Below the pieces are notes generated by a model that saw only the letters and a list, made by a program, of their open reading frames with translations, had not been told where the DNA came from and made no database searches. The translations under genes and the position numbers were made by a program. Source: an uncultured Clostridia bacterium (GTDB lineage Bacteria; Bacillota; Clostridia; Oscillospirales; Acutalibacteraceae). Taken from it: 5,162 nt of DNA. Each line of letters opens with the position of its first letter. Positions within the stretch are counted from its first letter, which is position 1. The stretch lies in contig CAMJYF010000170.1 of NCBI GenBank assembly GCA_946409885.1, forward strand, positions 1 through 5,162, in the 5' to 3' direction. Of this stretch, positions 4,374 through 5,162 are shown piece after piece.

Positions 4374-5162
4374 TCAAAAGCATTCCAGCACCGGCGCGCC
4401 GGCGCGGACGAAGGCGACGAACTCGTCGATTGCCGCGCGGACCGTGTGCCAGCCGGGAGCATAGGCCTCTTTTGTCTTTGTATGGATCCATTTACCCGCG
4501 GGCAGATAGACCTCTTTTTCCGTCTGTCCCCGGCGGACGATGGGGGCGAAGAGGATATCGTCCCCGAACAGGTATTGTTCGCCCAGCGTGTAGCATACCT
4601 CGTCGTCGGGATAGTCAAAGAACATGGGCCGCATGACGGGGTACCCTTTTTCCGAGGCAACGCGCATCTGTGTTTCGATGTAGGGGCGCAGCCGCTCTCG
4701 CAGGAAGATCAGATCTTTCAGAATGGCGTAATTCCGCTCGCCGAAGCTCCAGATCTCGTTGGGGTCCCCGGTAGGCTCCTTCACGTCCCGCTTTTTCTCT
4801 CCGTGGCGGACCCGGCTGCCGTGCAGGCGCATCACCGGCGAGAACACGCCGAACTGGAACCACCGCACGATCAGCTCCCGGAATTCGTCGCTTTCGATAT
4901 CAGCCCCCCAGAAGCCGCCGATATCCGTATTCCACCAGGGGACGCCGCACACGGACATATGCAGCCCCGCCTTCACCTGCTGGGAGAGGCTTTCAAAGGT
5001 GGAGGGGATATCGCCGCTCCACACCAGCGCGCCGTATTTCTGCGAGCCCAGATAAGCGGCGCGGATCAGCGTGACGGGCACCTGTCCCAGCCGCGCAAAG
5101 CCGTCGAAGGCCATCCGCGCGTAATCGTAGGGGTAGCGCAGGCCCACCTCGTCCCAGCGTCC
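4374..5162 (-). CDS. Glycoside hydrolase family 31 alpha-glycosidase, C-terminal part
   Basis: The 262 visible residues are the C-terminal part of a GH31 enzyme (alpha-glucosidase or alpha-xylosidase type); the N-terminus lies beyond base 5162. The frame is open to the edge, so the GTG at 5147 is internal. Visible landmarks, numbered from the window edge: A-Y-L-G-S-Q-K-Y-G leading to W-S-G-D (48-51), whose Asp51 is the expected general acid/base; P-W-W-N-T-D-I-G-G-F (75-84); F-S-P-V-M-R-L-H-G (107-115), with the substrate-site Arg-His region; and F-G-D-D-I-L-F-A-P-I (199-208), followed by the small beta-sandwich with YLPAGKW. The nucleophile Asp is not in the window. The protein ends right after FVRAGAPVL, so the distal C-terminal domain of longer GH31 enzymes is absent. 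No terminator is visible before the next promoter. Substrate is not assignable. Confidence 0.93.
   Translation of the reverse strand, partial: GRWDEVGLRYPYDYARMAFDGFARLGQVPVTLIRAAYLGSQKYGALVWSGDIPSTFESLSQQVKAGLHMSVCGVPWWNTDIGGFWGADIESDEFRELIVRWFQFGVFSPVMRLHGSRVRHGEKKRDVKEPTGDPNEIWSFGERNYAILKDLIFLRERLRPYIETQMRVASEKGYPVMRPMFFDYPDDEVCYTLGEQYLFGDDILFAPIVRRGQTEKEVYLPAGKWIHTKTKEAYAPGWHTVRAAIDEFVAFVRAGAPVLECF

Noticed and set aside
3305..4636. Long + strand ORF of 443 codons opposite the carbamoyltransferase and GH31 genes
   Set aside because: It is antisense to two known genes, crosses their boundary and the promoter region, and shows no family pattern; it is a frame shadow.
5145..5147. GTG at 5147 as the start of the GH31 gene
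   Set aside because: The frame continues as GRWDE to the window edge and the GH31 barrel start and nucleophile are missing, so the gene is cut by the window.

Overview
The window looks like a piece of the chromosome of an anaerobic, fairly GC-rich Firmicute, most likely a gut clostridium of the Oscillospiraceae type. That placement is an inference from several signs: strong AGGAGG-type ribosome binding sites, textbook sigma-A promoters (two are exactly TTGACA-17-TATAAT), a MazF that matches the Bacillus EndoA form residue for residue at the catalytic positions, and a two-gene aconitase X. No ribosomal or other marker gene is present to fix the taxon.

Layout. Bases 1-2127 hold a leftward operon. 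It starts at a TTGATT-17-TATAAT promoter (2099-2127) and runs through the aconitase X large subunit (2051-762), the small subunit (760-296) and the first 15 codons of a probable old-yellow-enzyme-type flavin oxidoreductase (47-1). Between the last two genes lies a 227-bp element built of about ten small hairpins separated by GTGAAATC, four copies in one orientation and then four inverted. The TGA inside its terminal repeat is the stop codon of the small subunit.

Bases 2128-2458 carry no convincing protein. On the + strand there is a sigma-A promoter (2173-2201), a 6-bp dyad exactly at the predicted transcript start, a structured stretch of about 170 nt with a pyrimidine-rich apical loop that resembles an anti-Shine-Dalgarno sequence, and an intrinsic-terminator-like hairpin. 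This is best read as an unidentified small RNA gene. Next, on the - strand, is a tRNA-Leu(UAA) with encoded CCA and a perfect-consensus promoter, followed directly by a long GC-rich hairpin.

Bases 2737-3078 (+) encode a MazF/EndoA endoribonuclease toxin with no antitoxin gene beside it. It converges on an ornithine carbamoyltransferase (4258-3263, -). The gap between them contains an 85-bp palindromic element made of GCAAGTC heptamers. The carbamoyltransferase has a consensus promoter and two ARG-box-like operators whose centres are 21 bp apart, so it is probably controlled by ArgR/AhrC. The right end (5162-4374, -) is the C-terminal part of a GH31 alpha-glycosidase.

The genes do not form one pathway. 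The connected units are the operon (a dehydratase followed by a probable flavin reductase) and the arginine-responsive carbamoyltransferase. The parts that known families do not explain are the GTGAAATC hairpin array, the heptamer palindrome and the putative small RNA.
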